Notes: generated by a model from the sequence alone, not told the origin. 64,000 nucleotides of DNA from Apoderus coryli (GCA_911728435.2 OU452200.1:26675715-26739714), one strand, 5' to 3'. Shown: positions 45,186-58,230, counted from the stretch's first letter. Made by a program: numbers and translations.

Positions 45186-45480
45186 TATTAATTTTTTTTT
45201 CTTATTTATTATTCTTGAACCTTGATCTTCAAATTTCTTTTATTTTTCTTGTATAGGGGTGAGGTTCACAATCATACACAAAATTTTTTTTTTGGTTCTG
45301 CAATTTTTTGTGTTTGATTGTGAACCTCACCCTAATACAAGAAAAATAAAAGAAATTTGAAGATCAAGGTTCAAGAATACTAAATAAGAAAAAAAAAATT
45401 ATAGAATTTTTTTTTTGGTTCTGCAATTTTTTGTGTATGATTGTGAACCTCACCCCAATACAAAAAAAAATAAAAGAAAT
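45186..45480. repeat. Palindrome plus direct repeat of a CACCC-containing unit
   Basis: 45192-45283 is the inverse of about 45307-45398 (AACCTTGATCTTCAAATTTC against its mirror; GTGAGGTTCACAATCATACA against its mirror). The block TTTTTGGTTCTGCAATTTTT to CTCACCCC is then repeated directly at 45288-45340 and 45411-45463. Likely a foldback MITE plus a partial tandem copy. Confidence 0.8.
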
Positions 45481-45809
45481 TATTAATTTTAGTTTGAAAA
45501 TATGCATACGTAATCTTACAATTTCACCATATCACAACTTCAATCTTAAACAGAAAATCAGAAACTAAATCACCTGGTGATATTACCTTAGCAGATATTG
45601 TTAACCATTTTTACCTTAACTTCACAATTAAATCGCGTAAATGACGACTATCATGCATTTTTGAATCCTGTCCCTGTCAATATAGCGGTAATAATGTGAT
45701 TTCTCTACGGATAGTAACTTTCAGTGCTTTATTTGTTCTCATGTTACGTACCTAGACTTCAGCATTTATGTGTACTTGAAAAGAAATCGCAAACGGCGAA
45801 ATTAAAATA

Positions 45810-46085
45810 TCAATGCACTTGTTGTGGGTACAGATGACCAGAAAATTCTACCCCACGAGTCTTACTTGCAAGAATTTTGCAAACCAAGCATCTGTGTAGA
45901 ACAGGTGTGATTGTTTTGCTCCAAAAAAAGTTTGACGCAATAATTCCAATACCGCTGCAACAGAATAATATATTGGCTGTGGAGAGTTTGCCTTTGAACT
46001 TCTTAGGGATTGTCTTGAACCCACCAAATATCATTCTCCTTTTTCAAATAGGCCGACAACTGAAAATGGGATTTGTCACTTAATA
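45810..46085 (-). pseudogene. Tc1-like transposase catalytic fragment
   Basis: Minus strand: SDKSHFQLSAYLKKEN (about 46078-46031), corresponding to the SDEAHF motif with the first catalytic Asp, then WWVQDNP. After a frame change it gives KKFKGKLSTANILFCCSGIG and IIASNFFW, corresponding to the VTVWCGI-GIIGPYFF stretch. Resemblance fades before the second catalytic Asp. Frameshifted and truncated. Confidence 0.65.
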
Positions 46086-47704
46086 ACACACATGCATTAA
46101 GTTGCCTAATGCTAGTATAACAATATGCGGATCTGTTGGTTCAATGAAGAAGCGAGTTTCTGCAGAACCACCTATTTGTATTGTTCTTGTCTTTTTTTCA
46201 TTGAAACAAACTTGGCAAGTTTTCACTGAGTAATTTCAGTGGAATATTTATAAGTTAAATATACTTGACAATAATCCATTTAAGCCATTGAAAATTTGCA
46301 CACCCATCATACGACTCTGTTTTTTACAATTATCATTAACGATCACGTAATAGAATTTTTTTTCTTAACATAACAAAAACCATCGTTATAATTTGCCACG
46401 AATAACTCTGTATAAATAGAGTTGATACCTCCAGGCATCTCCAATTTCCATTAAACGTTATTACGGCAATTTGCGCGGTTGTTTCCATGGATTTTAATGT
46501 CGGCTTACGTTTCCCGCGGCTATACGGAATAGGAGTTGGTATATATATCTACTAACTTTACAGTACGATCAAATAGAATGACTTACAGGAAACTGAGGTA
46601 TTAAATAAAGTAATATATTTTTATGTAGACAGTTTTTAATAAAAATAATAAAATCCTTACAGACAGTATGTTAAAGTAAAGGGTTTTATATACTGGTATA
46701 TTGTTGTGCTTGCCTCACCAGTAGTTTCCAGAGTTTAACTTTTCTTAATTGATTAATAAACAAAAAAGAACATGCAGTGTCATTTTGAGTGATTCTCTGT
46801 TATTCCGCGATAACCTGAAACTATTTTAAAAGGTAGGTAACGCCGATAACTCCCACTCAATATCCCAATATACACAAGACATATCCTTTCTGTCCTTGAA
46901 TCAATCCTAACTAAAGTTGGTTCCTGTGGTTACGGACAGGAGCTTTATTTGATCGTAATGGAGCTTGGTTATGGATTCAATGTTTTCGGCTGTAAGCGAT
47001 CTTCACGGGAGTTCACAAATGTTTATTGACTTCTACACAACATTGGTTAGGCTTTGTGTGGAGTCGTTTATGCTATTCATGTTATGAAGATTCACCAGGT
47101 AGGGTACAAATTTCTGATATATATTTCTTACAAGTTTCACATAAATTTTATATTGGACAATTGTTTGGAATTGTATGCTAACACGGAGGCACATATTGGT
47201 ATTAATACGCTGATTGATCGACGGCAAATACATGATTTAGTTTGGCTCTCCGATACTATCAACAGTAATGCAAATTGTCTTGATCCTTTAAGTGCTGTCG
47301 GAATTCATATTCCTCCTTTATCGAAATCCATTCCATCATTCGTTAAAGAGAACTAATCACGTTTATAACTCACTTCTGCCCTGTTCAGTGATAATGCAGA
47401 CTCCTGAGCTAGGTAAATCTTCTCTTTGAAATTGTAATGAGTTAAATAGTCAGAATCAGCGTACACAATATATATTCAAATACCTCAAACTATTAATCAT
47501 AACCATACGTGTTTCGAGGGTTCAAGCTCCAATTTTTAGTGTTATAGAATGTAAAACATGTGTTAGCTACTAGTACAGGAATTTGATGAGGGTACTGATT
47601 TCAAACTTTAAAAATTAGATTTTTGTTTTCTCTTAGAGTGTAGGAACATGGGAAATATTACAATATGATATCAAAATTAAAAACTTTGTTTTTATTTCAT
47701 CCTA
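46086..47704. other. Intronic sequence, one unrecognised open stretch
   Basis: A 100-codon plus-strand frame at 47054-47356 ends with LVWLSDTINSNANCLDPLSA and has less biased composition than its surroundings. I recognise no family and it may be a transposon relic. Nothing else seen. Confidence 0.3.
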
Positions 47705-48130
47705 TACAGGGCACGCCGAACTCGATGTCCTATTAGAAGTGTCTAGAGAACGGAAAAACATATCGATCTGAAATTTTGTTTGCGATAATATAAAAATATG
47801 AACTCTCTTTTAGTGATAAATTGTCACTTCTTGCGTAGCTGATACCTTTGACATTTCAAATGGAACACCGTGTATATTATTGTATTTTTGAATAAATAAT
47901 TTATTTTGAAATTTGTTGGTTCAAAACAGGTCTCCGGAAAACATTCGCCATTTTGTCGATTGAATAGACAGAATCTTGAATTGTGGAAGGTACTTCAATA
48001 ACATCTTAATAATATCAATTATCTTGAGAAATTGACTCACTTGATTACACGGTGGTCGCAAATTACTGTAGCATGCTCTACTATTAAAAATAAGGCATAA
48101 GTCAATTTTCTCAAATGGCACATCTTATAT
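47705..48130 (+). repeat. Dispersed ~420-bp repeat, copy 1
   Basis: Starts at ACAGGGCACGCC and shares with 59170-59590 (same orientation) the blocks TTTTTGAATAAATAATTTA, ATTCGCCATTTTGTCG, GCAAATTACTGTAG and GTCAATTTTCTCAAATGGCA. No coding content recognised; start motif resembles transposon ends. Confidence 0.75.
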
Positions 48131-48798
48131 ATTATCAAATATATCTTATCTCGAGTGGTGATTCTCGAAATGAAATAAACCGTAAGAGTTAGATTTGACA
48201 ATGTTGTGTATTTTTATGAACAATAATATTTCATAACAATATTTAAAGGATCTTTTTCCAATTTCCAAATTTTACAAATAAATTACAATTTTGAGTTTTC
48301 GTTGTTAATTTTTTTCTAAAGTTATTTAAAAACGATGCAGGTTGTCAAAGCATCCATTATTGGAAAATTATATTTTTGATACTATGTTAAGTTTAGACTT
48401 TCTTACAATATTGTCAGATCTCCTCCTGATAGAACTAGATATTTCTCTTAGACATATATGGAAGATTTTTCCTTAGAATTGCGAAGCGTCTGAGAAGTTC
48501 CGCTTTATGCATAGGTTTTAAGACCAATAATAATTTTTTCTCCCATTTAGTTAATACAAAAGATGACACATTTGGGGCTATGTCTCCTGCTATTATAATA
48601 ATTTGTTTGACTTATGTAATAGTCAACTCATTGTTTTTAATTTTAATTGATTTTGTTGTTACAATTTGTATGTTATTTTTGCTGACTTAGGTGAGTTTCT
48701 GCCATTTTGCCTTTGTATTCTCTTTTGATTTGCTTTTTCTCTTTTTTTTCTCTTCTGCCTTTAGGCTAACGTTTAGGTGTTTTGTTTTATTTTTTAGG

Positions 48799-48827
48799 CT
48801 GATGATGGCTATATAGCCAAAACTAGT
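48799..48827 (+). ncRNA. Hammerhead-like motif with palindromic stem III, one core base changed
   Basis: CTGATGA (48799-48805), T, stem II GGCTA-TA-TAGCC (48807-48818), then AAAACTAGT. The expected GAAA is AAAA (G12 to A), which should inactivate it. ACTAGT is self-complementary, allowing stem III between two molecules. Flanks share no obvious repeat with the other copies except the downstream GTGGATTTGACTT-like block. Confidence 0.5.
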
Positions 48828-49307
48828 TCCTGCTTTTGTTTTCAATTATATGTGGATTTGACTTGGAGTTTTACGTGTTTTATTTCTAAAATAAATTACG
48901 GATCCACTTGGAGTTGATATGGATAATATCTACGAATATCCAGTATTTTGTACCAAATTTGGTTAAAATTATTTTAATTGGATATTGAGATATTTATTTA
49001 TTTGTATCCTACAGATCTGGCGATGTAATTACATGTTCAAATATATCCAGACACTAGTAACAACAACAAGGATAATATTAATTATAACATAGAGAAACAA
49101 ATACAATAAAAAATCAAAAATATTATTATCGTGAATACAGACAGACATAATTTTTTTAAAACTGTTTATTTCCGTATACAATGACCGACAACACGTATTT
49201 CCCATGAAATTAAACTAATAGCCTTTATATACATAATATATTAGATAATATATAGGTATAGGAGAGCTAATAAATTAAGATTAATTTGGAAAAATAGCCT
49301 ATTCTTA

Positions 49308-49570
49308 AATAAAAGTCAAATCTCCACAAAAATAAATTAAATAGAAATTTATAATTAGCAGTTTTTCATAATACAATTACTTACTGGCATGTGTTTACTG
49401 ATAAATAAATTTCCAGATCTGAACAGAAATTTTCTTGAACATTAATTTTGAATGATTATCTTTTAGCTACTGATGATGGAACTGATGTAAGTTCCGAAAC
49501 ATGTTTGGATGCTAATTATAAATTTCTATTAAATTTCTTTTTGTGGAGATTCGACTTTTATTTGTCATTG
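49308..49570 (+). repeat. Inverted-repeat unit carrying a hammerhead motif
   Basis: 49308-49361 is the inverse of 49510-49564 (GCTAATTATAAATTTCTATT to GACTTTTATTT). The downstream half, including GTGGAGATTCGACTTTTATTT-type sequence, is shared with 1440-1484 and, inverted, 58345-58375. Confidence 0.7.
49470..49510 (+). ncRNA. Candidate minimal hammerhead ribozyme (dimer type)
   Basis: CTGATGA (49470-49476), T, stem II GGAAC with loop TGATGTAA and GTTCC (49478-49495), GAA, then ACATGT (49499-49504) followed by T. Core positions C3 to A9 and G12-A14 are intact. Stem III ACATGT is its own complement, so two copies could pair, as reported for minimal Penelope/retrozyme hammerheads that cleave as dimers. 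Stem I was not resolved. The copy on the opposite strand at 58429 keeps the same core and stem II but a different loop. Confidence 0.6.
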
Positions 49571-50640
49571 AAGAAATTAAGATTACCATTTGAAACTTAT
49601 ACTACTTTACTAACATCTTGGTTGATACATTGAAAAATATCCTTAAGATGTGGCCTTAATTGAATTCCAGAAGTTATCAACAACAGAAAATACTCTGTCC
49701 AGTTTTATTTTAGATAATATTATGTGGCGTCCGCTTCTATGTATAAATGTTATTTTTGTATAACAATATGCGAGCTGCTATATTAAACATGTACCTAATA
49801 TACGAGTATACCTATACATGATATTTTTTCTTTTTAATTTTCGTGTTTACATAATACCTCCAAAGCTTTGCCAGACCGTTAGGCGCATAATTGATTCTCG
49901 TCGTATTTTTATTAAATGTCCTAATAGAAAAGAATACACGTCCTTTAAAATGTCACGTACCAACCGCCAATAATCCAGAAAACAATTCAAACAATTTTAT
50001 AGCGAACACGATTTTTTCTGGTTTATTTGTTTCAAGACATTTTGATACCACCATAACAATCAATTTTGTGCGTGATTTAATTTTCTTTAGAATGAAAATG
50101 TGCAAAAAATACTGTTTCATTATGTCGCAATATAACGAAATTTTGTGGAGAATCTTTTCTTGGTTATTATGACTAAGAAAATATGCAAATAATATAATAT
50201 GATAAAAAATATTAAAATAAAAAAAATGTATTAAAATAATTCTTTTTCCACTTTAATTTCAATAAAAAAAAACTGAATAAACCGGTGTGAAGTTGGCGGC
50301 CAAGGCAGTCAAAATTTACGAATAGAGCCGGTCGACAAGTGGCGCGCCCAAAATTTCGAAGGCTCAATAATTTGTAGGTTTTGCAAAAACAACATTTTAT
50401 TCTGCACGCGGTTTTTTAAATTTCGCAGATGAATGTTTTACGCAAAATAAGCGCCAAACTATGGCGAGTTTTCTTGATTAATTGTAAATATCAGCTAAAA
50501 ACACTGACATTTTTGTATTTTTTGTTCCTAATTTTTGTATAAAGTAGTTAGTTTGTTATTGGAAATAAAAATAATACAATTATAATAATCATTAAAAATT
50601 TTTTTTGTTACAAAGGTCATAATATATTATATTATATTAT

Positions 50641-51062
50641 ATTCAAGGCTTTATAAAGCAAATAAATATGGCAAAATTTATCAAGAATTATGATAATTAT
50701 TGTAGATACTAATTTGTTTATAATTTATGGAGAATGTGACAGAATGAGAACAAAAACGTGTGATACATTTGCTGCCAGATACCCAGAAAAACTCAAACCG
50801 TCACCTAATGTTTTTGAACTAATAGTAAATTATTTCGAAAGTTTTGAATCTGCCAAGAATTTGATGAACTAATAAAGAGAACGTATGATATGATACGTTT
50901 TGACCTTGCATTTCTAAACACTTTCCACCTTTTAAAATTAATTGTTCATGTGCTGCCCGCCGGTATAGATCATTGACTCCAATTATTGATTATTTTTAAC
51001 CAAGTTTCATATTTATTTGCTATTTAAAGCCATTATGGTCAACTAAAATCAATTAAATTTAA
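50641..51062 (+). pseudogene. Decayed relative of the 34-kb mariner-like element
   Basis: TTTATGGAGAATGTGACAGA (50716) and the coding piece KTCDTFAARYPEK match the transposase start at 34450-34510. 51000-51062 (TCATATTTATTTGCTAT, then AACTAAAATCAATTAAATTT) matches the right arm at 35210-35265. The part between holds only short frames. Ends of the element not found. Confidence 0.75.
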
Positions 51063-53469
51063 GTCCTAGACTATTGTTGTATGAAAAATACACAGCTAGA
51101 TAATTTATTTACAAATTTATTCACAATTTTAACCCTTTTATATTTAGACTAATTTCTCACTTAATATTATTATTTACAAATGAACTTATATTATTAAGAC
51201 TTTAAAATAGTAATTATACACTTATGGTATTATTAACTTGTTTAATAAGCTACTTAATATAACAAAAATATTTTGTTAAATCAAAGTAACCAATATTTCT
51301 CTTAATTAATATATTCTGTTAGGATAAACACTATACTGACGCTGATTTGAAAATCCGTTTTTTTATTCTAATACAATTTATATTTAATCAAAATAAGTAT
51401 TTTTATTATATTTGATTCTAGATTTACATACTTTATCACTCTAACTAAATAATCACTTTTTTTTTCTATTTAGAGTTTGAAATAAAAATCAAATATTTAT
51501 TAGACAAAAACATTTATTTGTACTTTGGCTTTATTCTCTAACAATAAAATTAAAAGTAAAAAAAAAATTTAAGACATTGTAGAGTTTAGAAAAACTAACG
51601 AAATAGACATTTAGCTTAATCAAATGTGCATAAAATGAGAGCAAACTTAAAATCAGAAGAAAATTAGATAATTCTATAAACTAAACATAAGTAGTATATT
51701 AAAAAACTCAAAATTAATACACAAATTTCATAAGTAGAAACAAAGACTAAATATTTGTTAAATAGAATTATTGACCTAACTAAATGTGGGTAAAGAAAAT
51801 TACTAAATTATTTACCTGAATTATAACTGTAAGGTACTTAATTATTTTAGTATATTAAAAACACCCCACAACCAATCCATAAATTTCGCACGACTCTCTT
51901 GTTGGAAAGTTGAAAACTTCGAGTGCTTATTTTTGCTACTTTTCACTCTTCTCAAACTCTAAATCAATCTATAACAAAAATGCTCAATGTAGGGAAATAG
52001 TAAAAACATATTAACTGTTTGCAAAAAAATACATGGAGCACACATATTAGAATTTTAAAAGTCTTCATGAAAGAAACTGGTATATTTTTTTAAAAGCGTT
52101 ATCGATTTTATGACAATTGGGAGAATTAGGTAGGTATACCTACTAATGTTTACCAAACTAGTTTTCAGTGTCTAGCGGTACATCAAAATTTGTTCTACTA
52201 CCCACCTAATTACCTATATAATAATAAATATATTATATTTTATTTTATTATTTATTATTATTATAATATTTATTGTTGTTACTACATATTACCTATAATA
52301 ATTAATAACATAAACGAAATGGTACTTACCAACTCAACAATATTCATAGATATCACCAAAGATTAATGTACATTAATCTTTGATATCACTAACTGACACA
52401 ACAAACAAACACCCATCAGTTCTTGGTAATTTATAATTATAATAGTAACTAAAACCACAGTTTTTACCGCTAAAACTAACTCTAACTAAAATAAAATGCA
52501 AGGACAGAAGCAAATGCAACAAAAAGCGTCCAAACATCACTGCCATAGAATAATGTTTATATTGGGAATCCCCGCTTTCAAGGTTGCTGTCGACTTTTGG
52601 GTTTTGGGACAATCAAAAATCAAAGCTACTTAGAACCAAAACACAGCCAGCAGACGTTGTTGCCAGAGATTCCAGCAATTACCATTCATAGGAAATAAAT
52701 AATGTTGAAGTTTTCGGGAAATTAAAGTACCTAATCTAAAATATCAATAATATCTAAATATCTCAGATCGTACATTTACATTTTGACAATAAATTTAAGT
52801 ACAAGGAGATGTCTATTATAAGTATAGGGAGATATCGATAAACCAAACTTAACGAATTAAGTAATATTAATATAATATTTATTAGCAAATGATTGTGTAA
52901 AGATTTATATTTTATTATATGCATTTATAGTGTAGCAGTAAAATACACAGGAATATACCTAGGTGTCTATCATATTGCTATTTTGCAGATTAGGTAGCTA
53001 GACCCTATAGGAAGTGACAACACTGAGCGTAATTACCTTGCAGGTACGACAAAATATTTATTTGCCAGAAAAATCTGATTTCTTGACAAGTTTATAATTT
53101 TACAAATATATATTTTGTCAAATAAACAAAATTTATATTATTCAGATGATTAGTTTCTGTTAATTTTAACCCAGATCTTTGTTTAATTTAACTAAATATC
53201 TCTTGTTTATTTCAATTCATTGAAATGACTAATGTAAGTACATATATCTTATTTATAACAGAAAAATTACTTGAAGATGCAAAATAAAGGACAAAATATT
53301 TTGCTTGAAATAAAAAAGCCTGTTTATTACTTTAAAGTCCATATTGCTATTACAAGTATATATAATGTTACCTTAAACAAAATTTTGGAAATAAATATAT
53401 TCTGTAAATTTAATCAAACAGTTTTTAGTGTGTACCGCTGTGTTTGGACCTTAATCATGTGATACAAGC
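51063..53469. other. Intronic sequence, one possible small exon on the minus strand
   Basis: On the minus strand an ATG at about 52543 begins MAVMFGRFLLHLLLSLHFIL, a signal-peptide-like segment, followed by a GT donor-like GCGGTAAAAA near 52470. The frame continues open to 52373. This could be a first exon of an intron-nested gene, but no partner exon was recognised and chance is likelier. The remainder is AT-rich. Confidence 0.3.
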
Positions 53470-53495
53470 ACCAGCTATGTAGGTGCCAGTAACCA

Positions 53496-53528
53496 TTGAT
53501 GAGTTGTGGTTCAACGTAACGGCACGTT
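53496..53528 (+). ncRNA. Degenerate hammerhead, upstream unit
   Basis: TTGATGA (C3 to T), stem II GTTG-loop-CAAC, GTAA in place of GAAA, stem III A-CG with loop GCA and CG-T, then T. Stems are intact but two core bases are changed, so probably inactive. Confidence 0.5.
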
Positions 53529-53848
53529 TAATGAAGTTATGGTGTATGACACAAACTCCAAATCTTATAATTTTTTTTTACAATATGTTATTCATGATTA
53601 TCCAACAAATAAGACCTCCCGCCAAGAGAATTTTGGCAAACTAGTGCTCGCAGTAGGTTTGAATCAAGCTCCACTTCTTGTCCGTGGGTGCGTTGTGAAC
53701 TTTGTTTTATTAGAGATGTTTCTTGTACAAATAGTAGATGCCGTTTCATCCAATTTATATATTGGAAACTACTCATGCATTAGTGCTAATATATAAGTAC
53801 TCCTGCTTCCTGTATTTGGAAATTGTCTCACATATCTGCTAACCACCA

Positions 53849-53890
53849 CTCATGAGTTGTGGATCAATGAAACAACTCGGCTTGTGACAG
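53849..53890 (+). ncRNA. Degenerate hammerhead, downstream unit
   Basis: CTCATGA (G5 to C), stem II GTTG-loop-CAAT with one wobble pair, GAAA intact, stem III ACAA-loop-TTGT, then G at the cleavage position. Probably inactive. Confidence 0.45.
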
Positions 53891-54765
53891 TTTGGTGTAT
53901 GAAATAAATTTCAAATATAATGTCTTTATATTTTATGTAACAAGCAATAATAGAGTTTTACGCTCCATTACTAGATATCGTTTTCTATATCTTATATTTT
54001 TTATGCAATAATAATGACCTATTAGAATACTAATTTATTTTGCCATAATCTGTAGAATCTTTGTACCAAAGTATCAACACCATAAAACCAATATAATGGA
54101 ATTTTTACAATTCATAGAAGCCACATTTAGCTCCAACTCTAGGAGATCAAATATATGATACAAAACACTTAAAAATACAATGATACTTTTACATACAAAA
54201 ATAGATAAATAACATCAACAAACTTTTCCCTAACGTTTGAAATACATAAAAGATACATTGAAGGCAATAAAAGCAAACAAATAAATAACTATGTAAAAGG
54301 AAAATGTCAGCTACATTGTCATGCAGCCCTAAAACTTGGAAATGTTCGCATAATTTACTGTGAAAAAATATTTGTTGTCGTAAGAACTAAGGATATAGAC
54401 ATCACTATAAAGGGATGTAATATCTTTTTATATATACATGTAACAAGGGAGGAAAACTAGCGGCTTATTTGAAATCAGTTGCTTCCCTAAAAGGATTTAC
54501 GGTTTATTAAACCCCGCTAGTTGAGGGATTGATGACTATCTGTATTACATAGAATATTCGCTATGGGTTTTTTCGCATCAGTAAAACATTAATGAACTCA
54601 TGAAATATTTGGTTTTCAGTTTGTCTAGTATAGCAGTTGGTTCAATATTGTTGATCAAATAAATTGATAATTTAAAGTTTTTAAATTTTTATGAATCTTG
54701 ATTAAATCAAAGGTAAAATCAACGTTAAACTACACATCGCGTTTCATCTATATCTAATATATATA

Positions 54766-55218
54766 GGGTGTTTCATTAACATTGGGACAACCGTCAACTG
54801 AAGATACTATGGTTCAAATATTGTTGATTGACCCAAACTTACCTTATCCAAATCTTGGTGATTAAAGTTATTATTTTAATTGTTTTTTTTACCCGTATTA
54901 TCGTGCTTATTAGGCTATCGACCTCAAAATTGGCCGATTTATGTTTTTTGGTATGAAATGTAAGTAGTTTTCAGTTTTGATCAACTTTTTTTATAACAAT
55001 TTTCCATATTGTTAAATATAAAAATACTTTATTCTTGAGTAAAATTCATATTATGTTTTGTTATATGCATACCTCGTATACGACAGAAAAAATTTGAAAC
55101 CTAAATTATGTCTCGAATTAGTTTCAAACAAAGCAGGGCTGGACCCCAGAAGATTAAATTTAAATTCGAAAATGTTTTGTCTTTACAAGAGTCGTTTCAC
55201 CTATCCGGGGACACACTG
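54766..55218. mobile_element. Possible TA-flanked MITE
   Basis: Begins TAGGGTGTTTCATTAAC after TA and ends CGGGGACACACTG before TA. The two ends are only loosely inverse, so this may be two partial elements of the CAGGGTGT-ended type. No coding content. Confidence 0.3.
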
Positions 55219-57139
55219 TATATTGACAAATATTCACGTCAACGTAATGAAACGTTAGACAAATCTGATCGTTTGTCTAAGGTAAGGCCAATTTTCAATT
55301 ATCCATAAGAAAAGTTCATGGCTGTAAGCAATTAGTCACAGAAGCCAAATCGGTATGGATACAAACTGTGAGTGGGAGCAACCCGACTTGGCTTTGTAAG
55401 CTAGTTTGCCACTACCACAGATTCTTCATTTGGGGAAGAAAGTGGTAGTTTCCATTTTTGACCCTTGGCCTTGACCCGTGGCATGTGCATCGCAAATGCG
55501 GTGATGAAATGATTCAGTTAATATTTAGGATAATAATTGCCACAGCTTTGTTATCACAAAACATAAAACTTCATACTCAAGAGGAAGACCATTTGCATTT
55601 GAAAATCTTGATACAAGATTCGATCTTCAAGATCCCTTAGGGGTACCACAGTGTGATTTGTGTTCATAAATATATCTTAAGCACAAATATTTTCATAGCA
55701 TAGCCGACACAAGTTATTGATTGGCATTTTGTATTTTCCATTTTTACATTAGTTTCCTAGTTTTTTTTATTTTTTATGTTTTAATGAAAATTAATTTTGA
55801 ACTCAGATACTGAATCATACTCGTACTTTTTAAATACGAGTAGGTAGCTTGCATAAAACTATGGACATAAAAAAATAGCACAACACCCCAAGCAATTATT
55901 TCATGATTTTATATTAAACAATATTTCACGCTACTTTTACATGAGTTAAAAATAATGAAAACAAATAACATATTACACAAATAATTGCGTTTCCTTTACA
56001 AAATACATCCTTATTATATTAAAATTAGGTTTTTGTGCAAATTTTCAGCCATTTTTAAATATAACAAATTCAGTTAACGGATTTACAAGAGCTTTAAGAG
56101 CATCTTAATTTAATATCTAATAGTAATCTATCTTTGGGGCATTGAAAGTGGTGAAAAAACAAAACAAAAAAACTAACAGCAAATCTGTAGAAAAATACAT
56201 TAATAAATTAGTAATTCTCGCCTTGTCAAAAGTTCGCAGGACTTTAAATTTTACATCCGAATACCGTAACCTCTATGACACTTTTCTCCAACTTAACTAA
56301 TTAATTTATACTCAAACATTTAATTACAATTAAAAACTAAATTAATTTTTCACACGGCAAGTACATTTAAATTTACGGATCAGTTTTTATTATAAAGGGT
56401 AGGAAATTCAAAACGATGATCTTAAAATAAAAGACTTTAATCGGAATTGTGAAGGGTTTTTGATAGACTATAAAATTATTAATTAGAATGGTTATTCTCA
56501 AAGAATTTCAAAACCACATCGATGTGTTCCTGCATTTTCTGAAAAAAAATCCCTTAAAATAAAATATTTGAGGTATACACTTTTATTTGGGCCACCCTGT
56601 ATATACAAATTGAATATTCTACAGTTAATGCAGTAAAAAGGTAGGAGAAATATTACCAAGACTATGGTAATAAATGTCCCACTGTAATTGAAAAAATAGT
56701 TTAAAATTTTTTGAACTTAAATATTAGGTAGACAAAAGGAATAAATCTTTGTAATGCTATTCAGGTTGCTTATTGGATAGGGAGCATGTTACCAAGCAGG
56801 AACATGTTCAGAAATTCATAACTGATACAGCAACAAAACTGCTGTTGTATAACGGGGACCTGCACTAGATTGTGTAATGCGGCTGTTGAGACAGCTTACT
56901 ATGTCTATGTGAGTGTGTAATCTTACAACGAAGGGGGCACGCTATTTCTAGGCATGTGCTTATTGCGCGGGCAGATAGTGTGATTTTTCAAACGGAACCC
57001 TATATTTTTGAAGTCGCAAGTTAAAAGATTGTATATATCATATGACTTTGCAAGACTTGACAGTGCGATCAAATGGTCGAATAGTAAACAACATGGTTTA
57101 GTTAGGAAGTAGTTAATCCAAGATTAACATTTTAACAAA
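55219..57139. other. Intronic sequence, one isolated transposon end
   Basis: GGGCCACCCTGTA at about 56588-56600 is a mariner-type right end without a partner. No other recognisable content. Confidence 0.35.
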
Positions 57140-58230
57140 TTGGCTATGAATATTTCTTATACCTTGCTTGATATGTTGTTTCAGTTCTTAGAAGTTCTGT
57201 TCGGTACATCATATCTGTTAAATAGCCCCAGAAAAGTAATCAAGCGAGGTGAGGGTATGAGATCTCGCTGGACGTTCGATCGTCATCTGCTTCCTATCTA
57301 TGTTTCATGGAAACGTTATTTAAATATGCTTGAACACCACTCCTGCGTAATGCGGAGACGCTCCATCATGTTGGAACCACGTGCGTTTAAAATTATCTTC
57401 TACAATTTCCTGGATGGCTGGGGTGATATCGTTTCTCAGCATTGTTCATCCTTTTCAGCAGCGATACTCTCTTGCATGAATGGGTAAATAATCATATTAT
57501 TAAGACTAGCGACCCAGACGTTATTTTTTTAGGGTTGTATTGAGTTGATCTATTGATACTACCACCGTCTATTATTGGGACCCGTCATAGGTTCGGAAAA
57601 CTAAAATGCCCATATTTGGATCATTTTCGTTAATCTGATGCACGAGTCACACTTTATACGAATGAAACTTGAGTTCCTTTTTTTAAATAGTGTAAATCGA
57701 ACCAACACTGAGATCATGTTGCTGGTGCAATTTTATGACTGACTTCATTCGTAGCAGTTGAGAGGCGACCTGACCTCGGAGGTGCTTCAAATTACCTGCT
57801 AAATTGAAACGACGAATTGCCTTCTTTACCTCATACCCCATTCGATCGCCGCTTTGTCAGAAAAAAAAGCAACTTGTTTAAAAAAATTAGAATCCTCTAT
57901 TATTGGGATCCGTCATAGTCTCGTAAAAACTGAAATGCCCATATATCTAGATCATTTTCGTTAAGCTCATGCACGAATCACACTTTATACGATTAGAACT
58001 TGAGTTTTTTTTTTTAAATAGTGTAAATCGAACCAACACTGGGATCATCTTGCTGTTGCTGATGCAATTTTCTGACTATACAATTAGAATATTAAGTGGC
58101 TAATAGTGCAACGGTCAACTGATTTGCTTCATTCGTAGCAGTTGGGAGGCGACCTGATCTCGGAAGGTGCTTCAAATTACCTGTTAAATTGAAACGCTGA
58201 ATTGTCTTTGTTACTTCATTCTTCGAAATT
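57140..58230 (-). pseudogene. Mariner/Tc1-superfamily transposase pseudogene with duplicated N-terminal part
   Basis: On the minus strand the region around 57830-57600 reads RGQVASQLL, SVGSIYTI, ELKFHSYKV, stop, LVHQINENDPNMGI. This matches FHPYKIKLVQELNEDDPDRR of the intact 21-kb transposase. 57480-57140 reads FQHDGASPHYA (second catalytic Asp), VVQAYLN and, frameshifted, a WGYLTDMMYRTE C-terminal motif. The N-terminal segment is present twice, 57569-57845 and 57897-58215, about 328 bp apart. Stops and shifts make it dead. Confidence 0.8.

Larger units (their letters stand above)
53470..53950 (+). repeat. Two tandem ~353-bp retrozyme-like units
   Basis: Hammerhead-like cores lie at 53496 and 53849, 353 bp apart. 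Each is followed by related sequence (TTATGGTGTATGACACAAACT and TTTGGTGTATGAAATAAATT). The downstream part of the second unit (TTTTATGTAACAAGCAA) also follows the 27.7-kb ribozyme. Head-to-tail units of a few hundred bp, each with one hammerhead, match the organisation described for animal retrozymes. Confidence 0.6.
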
